Below, piece by piece: positions 41,072-49,401 of a stretch of 64,000 nucleotides of DNA; position 1 is the first letter of the stretch, and each line of letters opens with the position of its first letter. The stretch is from Bradyrhizobium sp. Ai1a-2 (lineage in GTDB: Bacteria > Pseudomonadota > Alphaproteobacteria > Rhizobiales > Xanthobacteraceae): assembly GCF_000426245.1 (NCBI RefSeq), contig NZ_AUEZ01000003.1, positions 124,001 through 188,000 of the forward strand, given 5' to 3'. Both the position numbers and the translations under genes were made by a program. The notes below the pieces were generated by a model. The model saw only the letters and a program-made list of their open reading frames with translations. It did no database searches and was not told where the DNA came from.

Positions 41072-41295
41072 TATATCCCCCTCACTCCCACCGTTGGGAT
41101 TTCGCGACGCTATTTCAAAATTTTTCTGTATTCAATTTGAAATTGAGATGAATTCGTGTTGTTCTTAATGGGGCAGGCTACCGAACTAATCGATTACCTT
41201 TTTTCACCGCATTTATCGGCCGTTTTGTCTTGTGATCGTCATACTTGACGTTCGCGGTCCGGTTGTAACGGTATTTTTGTTGGCTCTGATCGACC
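41072..41295. promoter_or_regulatory. Divergent intergenic region between 40322-41071 and the nuclease/ATPase operon
   Basis: About 224 bases, clearly more AT-rich than the surroundings, lying between two divergent transcription units. It must hold promoters for both. TTGACG at 41245-41250 is a candidate -35 for the rightward operon, but no convincing -10 at ideal spacing was found. Confidence 0.45.
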
Positions 41296-42363
41296 GTGGC
41301 TGGGGAGACCGTTACACAAGATTCAATCGGCCGCGTCGTATTGAACGCGACGCCGGGAACGGTACTGGTTCTCGCCGGGCTGGACGGAGCCATGCTCGGC
41401 CGTCTGATAGATCAGCTCGAGGCCAAGTCGGATTCTCGTCGTGCGTTGTTCACGCGGCTGTCACGGGCGCAGACGACGGAGGCCGCGGTTCAACAACTGA
41501 CGGATCAGCTTGCAGACACTGCACACCGGCTATGGCCCGTTTGGTTCACTGACGTCAGTTTTTCTGGATGCCGATCTGACGCACTGGGTCAACTCGCCGC
41601 ATCTGCGATCGTGCGCCGCGCTGCGGCCGATATCCGTGACTTACAGATGACTTGGGCGGAGGCTGCAACCAAACTTGCGTTGGATCAAAGACGTCCGCTC
41701 GTTCGGAACGTGCCTGCCGAGGTCGAAGTGGCGCAGCTTGCGCTCGCGATCAGCCGGCACGGCCTGGCATTGGTCATCGATGCCGAGCAGGCCTGCGCGG
41801 ATTCCAACCCTGCCGCCATCGTGTACACGCTGGAATGGATTGCTCAGCTCACCCAATGCGTTGTGGTCGCATTGTTTCGCGCGCTGCCGCCACATCGACC
41901 TCCGTTCGACCGCATCCTCTACGGCGCCCGCGTGCTTGTGGTGGAAGAGCAGGTTGATCAGACAGAGATACCAGCGCCTTCAGCTGAAACGGTCTGGCTC
42001 GCGCCCTGGATGGGTTCACCACATCCGCTCAGCGAGATCGAGCAGCGCCTTGAGAAAGCACTGCGCGCCGACCAGGAATTGGCGCGCCTGTTCGATTGCA
42101 ACCAGTTCATCGAGACCATTCGCGGTTCACGGCCGAAGGTGGATTTCGTCTGGACGCAGGGCCGGATGGTGATCGAGCTGGTTGGCTATGGCAGCCACGG
42201 CAATCGCACCGCTTTCATCCAGGATCGGAATCGCGACTACGAGCTTACGTTGAGTGGATACACGGTCCTGCGTCTTGCCAACGACGAGGTTGCGCAGGAC
42301 GTCGGGAAAGCGGTTGAGAAAATCCGGGACATCGTCCGGCTTTGCCGCGGCCGGATCAAATGA
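41296..42363 (+). CDS. Protein with C-terminal DUF559/Vsr-like nuclease domain
   Basis: 355-residue protein, first gene of a three-gene overlapping operon. The last 90 residues look like a PD-(D/E)XK nuclease of the DUF559/very-short-patch type: KVDFVWTQGRMVIELVGYG carries the Asp and Glu of the active site, followed by GSHGNRTAFIQDRNRDYEL and LSGYTVLRLANDEV, as in that family. The N-terminal 250 residues have no family I recognise; they begin with a beta-rich stretch (VVLNATPGTVLVLAGLDGAM) and contain predicted helices. The start is GTG at 41296. The stop overlaps the next ATG as ATGA. A DNA-cleaving role is inferred from the domain; the ExK lysine position is not canonical, so activity needs proof. 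Confidence 0.8.
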   Translation: MAGETVTQDSIGRVVLNATPGTVLVLAGLDGAMLGRLIDQLEAKSDSRRALFTRLSRAQTTEAAVQQLTDQLADTAHRLWPVWFTDVSFSGCRSDALGQLAASAIVRRAAADIRDLQMTWAEAATKLALDQRRPLVRNVPAEVEVAQLALAISRHGLALVIDAEQACADSNPAAIVYTLEWIAQLTQCVVVALFRALPPHRPPFDRILYGARVLVVEEQVDQTEIPAPSAETVWLAPWMGSPHPLSEIEQRLEKALRADQELARLFDCNQFIETIRGSRPKVDFVWTQGRMVIELVGYGSHGNRTAFIQDRNRDYELTLSGYTVLRLANDEVAQDVGKAVEKIRDIVRLCRGRIK

Positions 42364-43094
42364 GCGAGGCAGCAGTGGCGAAGAAAAATAAACCGACTAA
42401 TCAGGTAGAAAAAGACCGAGGCGTCGCGACCAAACATCCGCCCAGGACCCGCGAACAGAAGAATGCGGAGAAACAGGCGCTTGCGATGTGGGCGTTGTTG
42501 GGGGAGGGCGGCGAGGCCTATGGCGGAAAATTGAAGCCAGAGATCAAAAAAGCCGAGCGCGAAGCGCTCTTGAAGCTGGGTTTGATCCACAAAACAAAAC
42601 AAAAAAACGGGGCGATTTGGCTCAGCACCACTGACAAGGGCTGGGATTGGGCTGAGCAGCACCTGAATGAACCATTACCGGAAAAAAACTTTGGCGGTAC
42701 CTTCGTACTTCGAGCATGGCTTACACGCCTATCTCATTTTTTGCAGGTACGTGGCTTTCGTCTGTCTGATTTATTCCTCGATCAATCCGTTCCGTCTCCC
42801 GACAAACCGGCTGCACAACACCCGCCGGAACATGCCGAGCTGCGCGAGCGTATTCGGGCGGCGTATCAGGAGGTTGCAGGAGGTTTTGATCGTCGCCTGC
42901 TGCTCCGCGACCTGCGCCCGCGTCTTGCTGACCTCGACCGCCAACAGGTGGACTCTGCACTGATGCAGATGGTCCGCGACGGCGAGGCATCATTGATGCA
43001 GCTCGACTATCGCCCCGACGTCACAGACGAGGACCGCGCCGCTTCGCTGCAGATTGGCAACGAACCCAGGCATATCATCTGGATATCAGCGTAA
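42360..43094 (+). CDS. Hypothetical basic protein, middle gene of the nuclease/ATPase operon
   Basis: 244 residues with no recognised family. The N-terminus is lysine-rich (KKNKPTNQVEKDRG). Residues about 35-95 read like a winged-helix module: QALAMWALLGEGGEAYGGKL, then AEREALLKLGLIHKTKQK and a short beta hairpin NGAIWLSTTDKGWDW. The C-terminal half has AELRERIRAAYQEVAGG followed by DRRLLLRDLRPRLADLDRQQVD, a second small helical wing-like unit. Overlaps on both sides (ATGA with the upstream gene, TAATG with the downstream gene) imply fixed stoichiometry with the nuclease and the ATPase. A DNA-binding or adaptor role is likely by context only. Confidence 0.75.
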   Translation: MSEAAVAKKNKPTNQVEKDRGVATKHPPRTREQKNAEKQALAMWALLGEGGEAYGGKLKPEIKKAEREALLKLGLIHKTKQKNGAIWLSTTDKGWDWAEQHLNEPLPEKNFGGTFVLRAWLTRLSHFLQVRGFRLSDLFLDQSVPSPDKPAAQHPPEHAELRERIRAAYQEVAGGFDRRLLLRDLRPRLADLDRQQVDSALMQMVRDGEASLMQLDYRPDVTDEDRAASLQIGNEPRHIIWISA

Positions 43095-46000
43095 TGACCG
43101 AATTAGATATTTTGCGTGAAGTCGATTTCAACTGGACGCGTCAGTTGCGAAGCGTCTGGCGCGATCAACATTATAGCGTGCCGCTTCACCAGGACGTCCT
43201 TGAGGACGTCATGACGTATTTTCTCAAGGGCACGCGCGATCCGGAACCCGAGAACGAACCGGTTGGACGTGTCATCCTCGGCGCGGCAGGGCACGGCAAG
43301 ACCCATCTCATCGGGGAACTCAGACGGCGGGTTTGGGCGGGGGACAATACATTCATTCTGATCGATCTTGTTGGCGTTACGGATTTTTGGGCATCGGCGG
43401 CACTCGGCTTTCTCAACTCACTTCAGATCAAGGTCGATGAGCGTCAGACGCAATATCATCGGCTTATGCACAAGCTCACCTCGTTCCTGAAGGTGCAGTC
43501 GCAATTGAGTGCGATCGCCGCGCGCTACAGAGGGCGGCCACGCGAGTTGATACCTGAGTTAGTCAAGACGTTCATCACAGCGCTCACTCAAACAGATCGA
43601 CCGAAAGCGCTGCAGCATAGCGATGTTGTACGCGCGCTCGTGCTGTTGATCTCCGACGACCTGGAATGCGCCAGCATTGCCCATGCCTGGTTGCAAGGTA
43701 TGGAATTGGACGCAGCAGATCTACGTGACCTTGGTTTTGTGGCGCTGCGTAAGCCGGCAATTGAAATCGTGCGTGGCATTTCATGGCTGTTGAGCCTTGT
43801 TGGGCCAACGATGATCGCGATCGATCAGATCGATGCAATCGTCAGCCAAGCGCATCTCGAAAGGCCGCAATCGTATGCGACCTCCGGCGACGAGCAATTG
43901 GAGACTCAATCGATCATCGAAAAGCTGGTTGAAGGGTTGATGGGCCTTCACGACGTAAAGCAGCGAGCCGTAACGGTCATTTCGAGCCTCGACGTGTCCT
44001 GGGAGGTGCTGAAGGCACGCGCGACCGTCGCGGTGGACGCACGCTATCGTTCGCCAACCCGTCTTAACGCGCTGTCGCAGCCCCAGGTGGCGCAGATGCT
44101 GGTCGCCGCTCGCCTGATGCCTGTTTACGCGACCGCGGGTTTTTCGCCTCCCTCCGAAACCTGGCCGTTTGCGCCCGAAGCATTCGAGACGGCGATAGGA
44201 TTCTCTCCGCGCCAATTGCTAAGAGCGTGCGAAGATCATCGGCGGCGCTGTATCGCCGCGGGCAAAGTGGTGATCTGCAAGACTTTCAGCAACACGGAGC
44301 CGCTGCCATCACTGAAGTTGCATCTCGGTCTACAGGACGTGTTTGGGCGGGAACAGCGCGCCGCAGTGGTCGCGCCCTTGCTCGATCCAGACAACGAAGA
44401 GCGGTTGGCGGCCGTTCTGGCGGAAATGCTGAATATCTATGCCAGGCAGCTCGAGCTTCCAGACGATATCGATGTCGTCTCGCAACGGGATCCCGACCAG
44501 CGCCGGCCGTCGCTGCACGGACGACTGACGTTCACCTTCCGCAGTGAGGCTGACCGCGAACAGCACTACTGTTTTCGGATCATTTCGCACGCAAACGCCA
44601 TCGCATTCCAAGGCCGCCTGCGTGCGGCAATGACAGCTTCCGGCGTCGATCGAGCACTTGGGTTTAGGCATCTGTTTATTCTGCGCAAGAATGCGGCTCC
44701 AAGCGGCGCGAAAACCAAGCAGCTGGTCGAAAAGTTTGAACAGGCCGGCGGCAAGTTCGTCGCTCTCAGCGACGACGATCTGCGGACCTTCATGGCGCTC
44801 AACGCCATGGCGGAGCGAAAGCCGGAGGGGTTCGATGCCTGGCTACGCGAGAGCAAGCCATTGTTCGAGACGTCACTGTTCCGTGCGGCAGGCCTTGCGC
44901 CGCCTGCGTTCCTGCCGTCTGCGCCACCGCCAAGCGCGCCTACTCCGCCGTCGCCGTCGCCCAAGCCAATGCTGGGACCAACAGCATCGACCAATCCTCC
45001 CGGGCCGGAGCCGCAACAGACCGCCGCCCGGCGCGATATCCCGCTCGGCCATCGCTACGACCGTGGCACCGCTGGCACGCCCGCGAAGCTCGCGGCCGAT
45101 CTCCTGCCGCGGCACGTTGCGATCCTGGCCGGTACCGGCTCTGGGAAGACCGTCCTGCTGCGCCGCATCATTGAGGAAGCCGCGCTGCTGGGTATTCCTG
45201 CAATCGTGCTCGACACCAACAACGACCTTGCGCGACTGGGCGACCAATGGCCCGCGCCGCCGGATGGCTGGACCGAGGAGGACGCAGGCAAAGCCGCCAG
45301 GTACGGGCGTGACGTCGATGTCACGATCTGGACGCCCGGCCGCAACGCCGGCCGTCCGATGTCGCTGGCGCTGTTGCCGGACTTCGCCGGTCTTGGTGAC
45401 GACGAGGACGAGCGCACCCAGGCGATCGAGATGGCGCGTGCGACGCTGGCGCCGTTCATCGGGGCGAGAGGGGCGAACGCGCAATTGAAGGAGGGGGTTT
45501 TGGCGGATGCCCTGCGGACGTTCGCGAGGGAAGGCGGCGGAAGCCTGGAGCGGTTGATCGACACCTTGTCGGAGCTTCCCGAGGAGGTCAGCCAGATCGA
45601 CGGCGCGCCAAGGCTCGCGGCCGGTATGGCGAATTTGTTGCGGGCAGCAATTGCGACCAATCCGCTATTGCAATCGCGCGGCGTCCCGCTCGATCCCGAA
45701 ATCCTGTTTGGCACTGATCCGGGCAGCATCAGGATCTCCGTCATTAACTTCTCGGGACTGGCGAGCGACGAGGCCAAGCAGTCGTTTGTCAATCAGTTGC
45801 AGATGTCGCTGTTCACCTGGATCAAGCGTCATCCGAGCCCGACCGGCCGGCTATTGGTGCTCGACGAAGCGCAGAACTTTGCGCCCTCGCAGAAGACGAC
45901 GCCCTGCAAGGAAAGCACGCTGGCGCTCGCGGCCCAGGCCCGCAAATACGGATTGGGGATGATCTTTGCGACGCAGACGCCTACCGGCATCGACAACAAG

Positions 46001-46258
46001 ATCGTCTCGAACTGCACCACTCATTTCTATGGTCGCATGAGTTCGCCGGCGACGATCGCGGCTACTCGCGGCCTCCTCGAAGCAAAAGGGGGCGGCGGCG
46101 GGGAGGACGTGGCGCGATTGATCCGCGGGGAATTCTATTTTTCGACCGAGGCGGTTCCGCGCCCGATGCGCATTCGCACGCCTATCTGCCTGACATGGCA
46201 TCCGGCCAATCCGCTCACGGCGGCGGAGGTCGTGGACAGAGCGCGGCGGGGGGAATGA
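43094..46258 (+). CDS. Dual-motor ATPase: N-terminal AAA-like and C-terminal HerA-like domains
   Basis: 1054-residue protein, last gene of the operon. The N-terminal NTPase has Walker A GAAGHGKT at residues 63-70 and a Walker-B-like TMIAIDQIDAI near residue 240, in an ORC/STAND-like AAA layout. A middle region (about 440-600) includes LGFRHLFILRKNAAPSGAKT and QAGGKFVALSDDDLRTFMAL. After a proline-rich linker, the C-terminal part is a HerA/FtsK-type pumping ATPase. It has Walker A GTGSGKT near 680-686, Walker B LLVLDEAQNF near 918-927, then IFATQTPTGIDNKIVSNCTT. HerA motors translocate DNA and often partner nucleases in repair or phage defence. The start overlaps the previous stop (TAATG). Domain calls are firm; the system's function is inferred. 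Confidence 0.85.
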   Translation: MTELDILREVDFNWTRQLRSVWRDQHYSVPLHQDVLEDVMTYFLKGTRDPEPENEPVGRVILGAAGHGKTHLIGELRRRVWAGDNTFILIDLVGVTDFWASAALGFLNSLQIKVDERQTQYHRLMHKLTSFLKVQSQLSAIAARYRGRPRELIPELVKTFITALTQTDRPKALQHSDVVRALVLLISDDLECASIAHAWLQGMELDAADLRDLGFVALRKPAIEIVRGISWLLSLVGPTMIAIDQIDAIVSQAHLERPQSYATSGDEQLETQSIIEKLVEGLMGLHDVKQRAVTVISSLDVSWEVLKARATVAVDARYRSPTRLNALSQPQVAQMLVAARLMPVYATAGFSPPSETWPFAPEAFETAIGFSPRQLLRACEDHRRRCIAAGKVVICKTFSNTEPLPSLKLHLGLQDVFGREQRAAVVAPLLDPDNEERLAAVLAEMLNIYARQLELPDDIDVVSQRDPDQRRPSLHGRLTFTFRSEADREQHYCFRIISHANAIAFQGRLRAAMTASGVDRALGFRHLFILRKNAAPSGAKTKQLVEKFEQAGGKFVALSDDDLRTFMALNAMAERKPEGFDAWLRESKPLFETSLFRAAGLAPPAFLPSAPPPSAPTPPSPSPKPMLGPTASTNPPGPEPQQTAARRDIPLGHRYDRGTAGTPAKLAADLLPRHVAILAGTGSGKTVLLRRIIEEAALLGIPAIVLDTNNDLARLGDQWPAPPDGWTEEDAGKAARYGRDVDVTIWTPGRNAGRPMSLALLPDFAGLGDDEDERTQAIEMARATLAPFIGARGANAQLKEGVLADALRTFAREGGGSLERLIDTLSELPEEVSQIDGAPRLAAGMANLLRAAIATNPLLQSRGVPLDPEILFGTDPGSIRISVINFSGLASDEAKQSFVNQLQMSLFTWIKRHPSPTGRLLVLDEAQNFAPSQKTTPCKESTLALAAQARKYGLGMIFATQTPTGIDNKIVSNCTTHFYGRMSSPATIAATRGLLEAKGGGGGEDVARLIRGEFYFSTEAVPRPMRIRTPICLTWHPANPLTAAEVVDRARRGE

Positions 46259-46260
46259 GC

Positions 46261-46366
46261 TAGAGCGTTTTCGAGCGAAGTGGATACCGGTTCGCGTAAA
46301 GAAAACGCGTCAAAACAAGAATCTAGAGCTTCGGTTCTGATTCAATCAGAACCGAAAATGCTCTAG
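46261..46366 (-). repeat. Dispersed double-hairpin repeat, copy B
   Basis: Reverse-oriented copy of 17785-17883, starting 3 bases after the ATPase stop. It holds the near-perfect palindrome TTCGGTTCTGATT/AATCAGAACCGAA (46330-46355), the GACGCGTTTTC-type second hairpin, and ends in CTAGAGC-type sequence on both sides. It may terminate the operon from the left and the nitrile hydratase operon from the right. Confidence 0.85.
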
Positions 46367-46390
46367 GGGCGGCCGGCTGGCCGCCCGACG

Positions 46391-46771
46391 CTAACCGGCA
46401 AAATCCTCCGGCCGCAGTTCGATCGGCTTGCCGTGCGGGGTGCGGTCGGCGGCGTGATCCCAGGCGTCGCGGTAGTGGTGCAGAGCCTCGGCAGTGGCGA
46501 CGCCTTTTTCGGCGACGAGCTGTTCCAGCGTCGCGAGCCAGTGGCGGTAATAGGTCTCGCCGGTGTCGGGATCACCATCTGCCTGCGCGCGCTTGATCTG
46601 GTCGGCCAGGGCTGCGGCCCATTCGTTCCAGGTGAACAGGCCGCGCTCATGCAATGTCAGCGCCATCGCAAACGCCTGCGCTTCCCAGGGTTCGCGGAAC
46701 ACCGGGCCTTCATCGTCGCGCGGGATGCTCGATACGGCGGCGGTGGCGCGCGCGGCTGCGGCGCTGTCCAT
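46391..46771 (-). CDS. Nitrile hydratase accessory protein
   Basis: 126-residue P14K/activator-type protein needed to load cobalt into nitrile hydratase and oxidise its cysteine ligands. PVFREPWEAQAFAMALTLHE and FTWNEWAAALADQIKRA are the family signature, followed by YYRHWLATLEQLV. It is a relative of the beta-subunit N-terminal region, as known for such chaperones. The ATG at 46771 overlaps the beta-subunit stop by one base. It is the third gene of the operon, and the order alpha-beta-accessory is the usual cobalt-type order. Confidence 0.9.
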   Translation of the reverse strand: MDSAAAARATAAVSSIPRDDEGPVFREPWEAQAFAMALTLHERGLFTWNEWAAALADQIKRAQADGDPDTGETYYRHWLATLEQLVAEKGVATAEALHHYRDAWDHAADRTPHGKPIELRPEDFAG

Positions 46772-47430
46772 CAGGCGCGCTCCAGATATGGCTCGAAGGC
46801 GTCGACCGAAATCTTGACGGTCGGATCCGAATCCGCTCCCCACAATTCGGTTCCGTCGAACACTACCGTGTAGAGCCACTGCGGGTTCTCGCCGGCTTCT
46901 ACTGCAGCGGAGTCTGGAAATACGTGACAGCCATGGTCGCGCTCGACCACGCCGACATGGCCGCGCACATAGCGGGGCAGCCGGGTGTGCGTGAGCGGGT
47001 GGATGTTCTTCGCGCGCACCTTGTCGCCCGGCTTGAACTTTGCCGGCGCTGGCGCCGTGCGGCCGAACCTGCCGCGCACCATCACGCGTTCGACGTCATC
47101 GAGCCCGAACTTGCCGTGCTTGAGCGGTTTCGGCGGCTGCACCGCATGGCCAGTTACGACTTCTTCTTGCGCAATGAACCCCTTGTCCAGCAACAGGTCC
47201 TCGAGCCCCAGCAGCCACTTCTTGTAGTAGCAGCTCGCGAGATAGATGTGCGGCGGCAAAGACTCGCGATAAAAGCGCGAGATGTCGATGTTGTAGGCGC
47301 CGGCAGCGCCCATCGCGCGCACCATCGCCATCACCCGTGCTTCCCACTCGGCATGGAACATCGGTTCGTTCGGCTCGGGCTCGACCTTGCCGAACCCGTC
47401 CATGCCGCCCATGTCGTGCACGCCGTTCAT
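46771..47430 (-). CDS. nthB: Nitrile hydratase subunit beta
   Basis: 219-residue beta subunit. [19 protein letters not shown] is the classical N-terminus, followed by [20 protein letters not shown] and [13 protein letters not shown]. The C-terminal SH3-like half has [20 protein letters not shown] and [14 protein letters not shown]. It forms the alpha-beta dimer that hydrates nitriles to amides in the cytoplasm. The ATG at 47430 overlaps the alpha-subunit stop (ATGA). The longer frame upstream lies inside nthA and is not used. Confidence 0.95.
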   Translation of the reverse strand: MNGVHDMGGMDGFGKVEPEPNEPMFHAEWEARVMAMVRAMGAAGAYNIDISRFYRESLPPHIYLASCYYKKWLLGLEDLLLDKGFIAQEEVVTGHAVQPPKPLKHGKFGLDDVERVMVRGRFGRTAPAPAKFKPGDKVRAKNIHPLTHTRLPRYVRGHVGVVERDHGCHVFPDSAAVEAGENPQWLYTVVFDGTELWGADSDPTVKISVDAFEPYLERA

Positions 47431-48053
47431 GACGGCGCTCCCGGCCGGTTCGGAAATCCGGTGCCGATCATGGAGTCGCGCGTCACGAGGTCCGCAAGCT
47501 GCGCCTCGCTCCACCCCTCAGTGCCGTCGGGCCGCATCGGCAGCACGAGGAAGCGCGTCTCGGCTGTCGAGTCCCAGACCCGGATTTCGGTCTCCTTCGG
47601 CAAGGTCACGCCGAAATCGGCGAGCACGCCCCGCGGGTCTTTCACCGCACGCGAGCGGTAGGGCGCGGCCTTGTACCAGACCGGCGGCAGACCGAGCATC
47701 TCCCAGGGGTAGCAGGAGCACAGGGTGCACACGACCATGTTGTGGCGCGCCGGCGTGTTCTCGACGACCACGAGATGGTCGCCGACGCGGCTGACATGAC
47801 CGAGCGAGCCGACGGCCTTGGTGCCGTCCTCCAGCAGCGCCTTCTTGAAGGCAGGATCCGTCCAGGCCCTGGCGACGACCTGCGCGCCGTTATGCGGGCC
47901 GATCCGGGTCTCGTAGGCCTGGATGATGGCGTCGAGCGCGGCCGGCTCGACATAGCCCTTCTCGGTCAGGATCGTCTCGAGCGCGCGCACGCGCAGCTCG
48001 GTCTCCGACAGTTCCGAATGGTCGTGGTCGTGATGATGATCGTGATCGCTCAT
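47427..48053 (-). CDS. nthA: Nitrile hydratase subunit alpha (cobalt type)
   Basis: 208-residue catalytic subunit. The metal-binding claw [10 protein letters not shown] has Cys109, Cys112 and Cys114; the CTLC form (Thr after the first Cys) marks the cobalt rather than the iron enzyme. [22 protein letters not shown] and [15 protein letters not shown] are family-typical. A histidine/aspartate-rich N-terminus ([10 protein letters not shown]) may bind metal and is found in related enzymes. The ATG at 48053 starts that His-rich stretch. It is divergent from an enoyl-CoA hydratase family gene about 80 bases away. Confidence 0.95.
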   Translation of the reverse strand: MSDHDHHHDHDHSELSETELRVRALETILTEKGYVEPAALDAIIQAYETRIGPHNGAQVVARAWTDPAFKKALLEDGTKAVGSLGHVSRVGDHLVVVENTPARHNMVVCTLCSCYPWEMLGLPPVWYKAAPYRSRAVKDPRGVLADFGVTLPKETEIRVWDSTAETRFLVLPMRPDGTEGWSEAQLADLVTRDSMIGTGFPNRPGAPS

Positions 48054-48133
48054 GGCGTGAAGATAGGCGAAAAAAGCCGACTCTGTCGAGGCGTGGATTC
48101 TGCTAGCATTTCCGCCATGACAGGGAGGCAATC

Positions 48134-48940
48134 GTGGCTGAATACATAAAAATCGAAAAAGGCCTGGGTCCGGAAGGCCGCGTCGCGGTCGTGCGCTTTG
48201 ACCGGGGCGACGGAATCAATGCGCTGTCACCGGAGGCGCTTCGCCAGCTCACCGATGCCGCGCGCAGCTTCGAGGATGATGGCGCGACGTCCGTCGTCGT
48301 GCTCACCGGCGGCGCAAAATCCTTTAGCGCCGGCTTCGACCTCAAGGATGCCGAAGGTCGTTCGCGCCGCAGCATGGACATGGGCACGCTGCGCCGCCAC
48401 CTGAAACTGGGGCCGCGGCTGTCGCGGGCCTGGCAGGACATGGAACAGGTCACGATCGGCGCGATCGAGGGCTTTTGCATCGGCGGTGGGGTGGCGCTGG
48501 CGGTCGCGCTCGATTTCCGCGTGATGGCGCGCGACGCCCATATGCGCGTGCCCGAGATCGGGCTCGGCATGAACATGAGCTGGCAGAGCGTGCCGCGCAT
48601 GCTGCACCTGATGGGACCGGCACGGACCAAGCAGGCCGTGATCCTCGCGGACGAGCGCATCTCGGCCGCAGAGGCCTATGAATGGGGATTGGTGGAGCAG
48701 GTGGCCGATCCGGGCAAGGCGTTTGAGGCCGCCATGGCGCTCGCGACAAAGGTCGCCGCGCAGCCGCCGATCTCGGTTGCTATGACGAAGCTCACGGTCA
48801 ACCGCCTCGCGCACGCGCTCGATGATCTGGCTAGCCACATGGACGTCGATCAGTTCGCGCTGGCAAGTCTGACCGAGGATCATAAGGAGGGTGTCGCGGC
48901 ATTCCTGGAACGGCGGAAGCCGCGATTCAGGGGACGATAG
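48134..48940 (+). CDS. Enoyl-CoA hydratase/isomerase family protein
   Basis: 268-residue crotonase-fold protein. [18 protein letters not shown] corresponds to the CoA-binding/oxyanion region, and [20 protein letters not shown] with RVPEIGLGM are the next conserved blocks. The GTG at 48134 follows AGGGAGG at good spacing. It is divergent from nthA, so it may share regulation with the nitrile hydratase operon, for instance in catabolism of an acid made from a nitrile. The precise reaction cannot be read from sequence because crotonases are diverse. Confidence 0.9.
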   Translation: MAEYIKIEKGLGPEGRVAVVRFDRGDGINALSPEALRQLTDAARSFEDDGATSVVVLTGGAKSFSAGFDLKDAEGRSRRSMDMGTLRRHLKLGPRLSRAWQDMEQVTIGAIEGFCIGGGVALAVALDFRVMARDAHMRVPEIGLGMNMSWQSVPRMLHLMGPARTKQAVILADERISAAEAYEWGLVEQVADPGKAFEAAMALATKVAAQPPISVAMTKLTVNRLAHALDDLASHMDVDQFALASLTEDHKEGVAAFLERRKPRFRGR

Positions 48941-48942
48941 CG

Positions 48943-49284
48943 CTATCGTCGTGACCCCGTCGTGGCGTGCACGTCAGCGGCCATTTCGAGGCAGGTCTGG
49001 AGCTCGACATAGCTCGGCGTGCTATCGATGCTGGACTCGCCGATGCATGACGCTTTGTCTTTCGCCGTGAACTTGCTCCATTGCCCGGCCAACTGCGTTC
49101 GGGCCTGCTCCTCGGCCTTCGTACATGACGCCAGGGTCTCTCCGATCCCTACCGTCTCGGCCGTCTCTGCCTTGCAGATCCGGGCGATGTCAAACTTCGG
49201 CACGGCGTCCGCTGCGTGCACGTCATGAGATGAAGTGATTAAAACTACCGCGCCGAGTGCGGCAAAAACGATGAATCTTCGCAT
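48943..49284 (-). CDS. Secreted hypothetical protein
   Basis: 113-residue precursor beginning MRRFIVFAALGAVVLITSSH, a clear signal peptide with likely cleavage after VHA. The mature 90 residues hold four cysteines (ICKAE, LASCTK, SCIGES, LQTCLEM) that could form two disulfides, so a periplasmic location is expected. The pattern resembles small cysteine-bearing periplasmic proteins common in Bradyrhizobium. It is convergent with the enoyl-CoA hydratase gene, only 2 bases apart. Function unknown. Confidence 0.75.
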   Translation of the reverse strand: MRRFIVFAALGAVVLITSSHDVHAADAVPKFDIARICKAETAETVGIGETLASCTKAEEQARTQLAGQWSKFTAKDKASCIGESSIDSTPSYVELQTCLEMAADVHATTGSRR

Positions 49285-49401
49285 GTTCGACCTCCGGTCG
49301 CACCGATTATCATTAGACAAGCTCGTTCGATTTTGACGAAGATCAAGCCGGAGGCCGAGCACGTGAACGTGATCATGCGCAGCGCTCGAGCATGAAACGC
49401 T

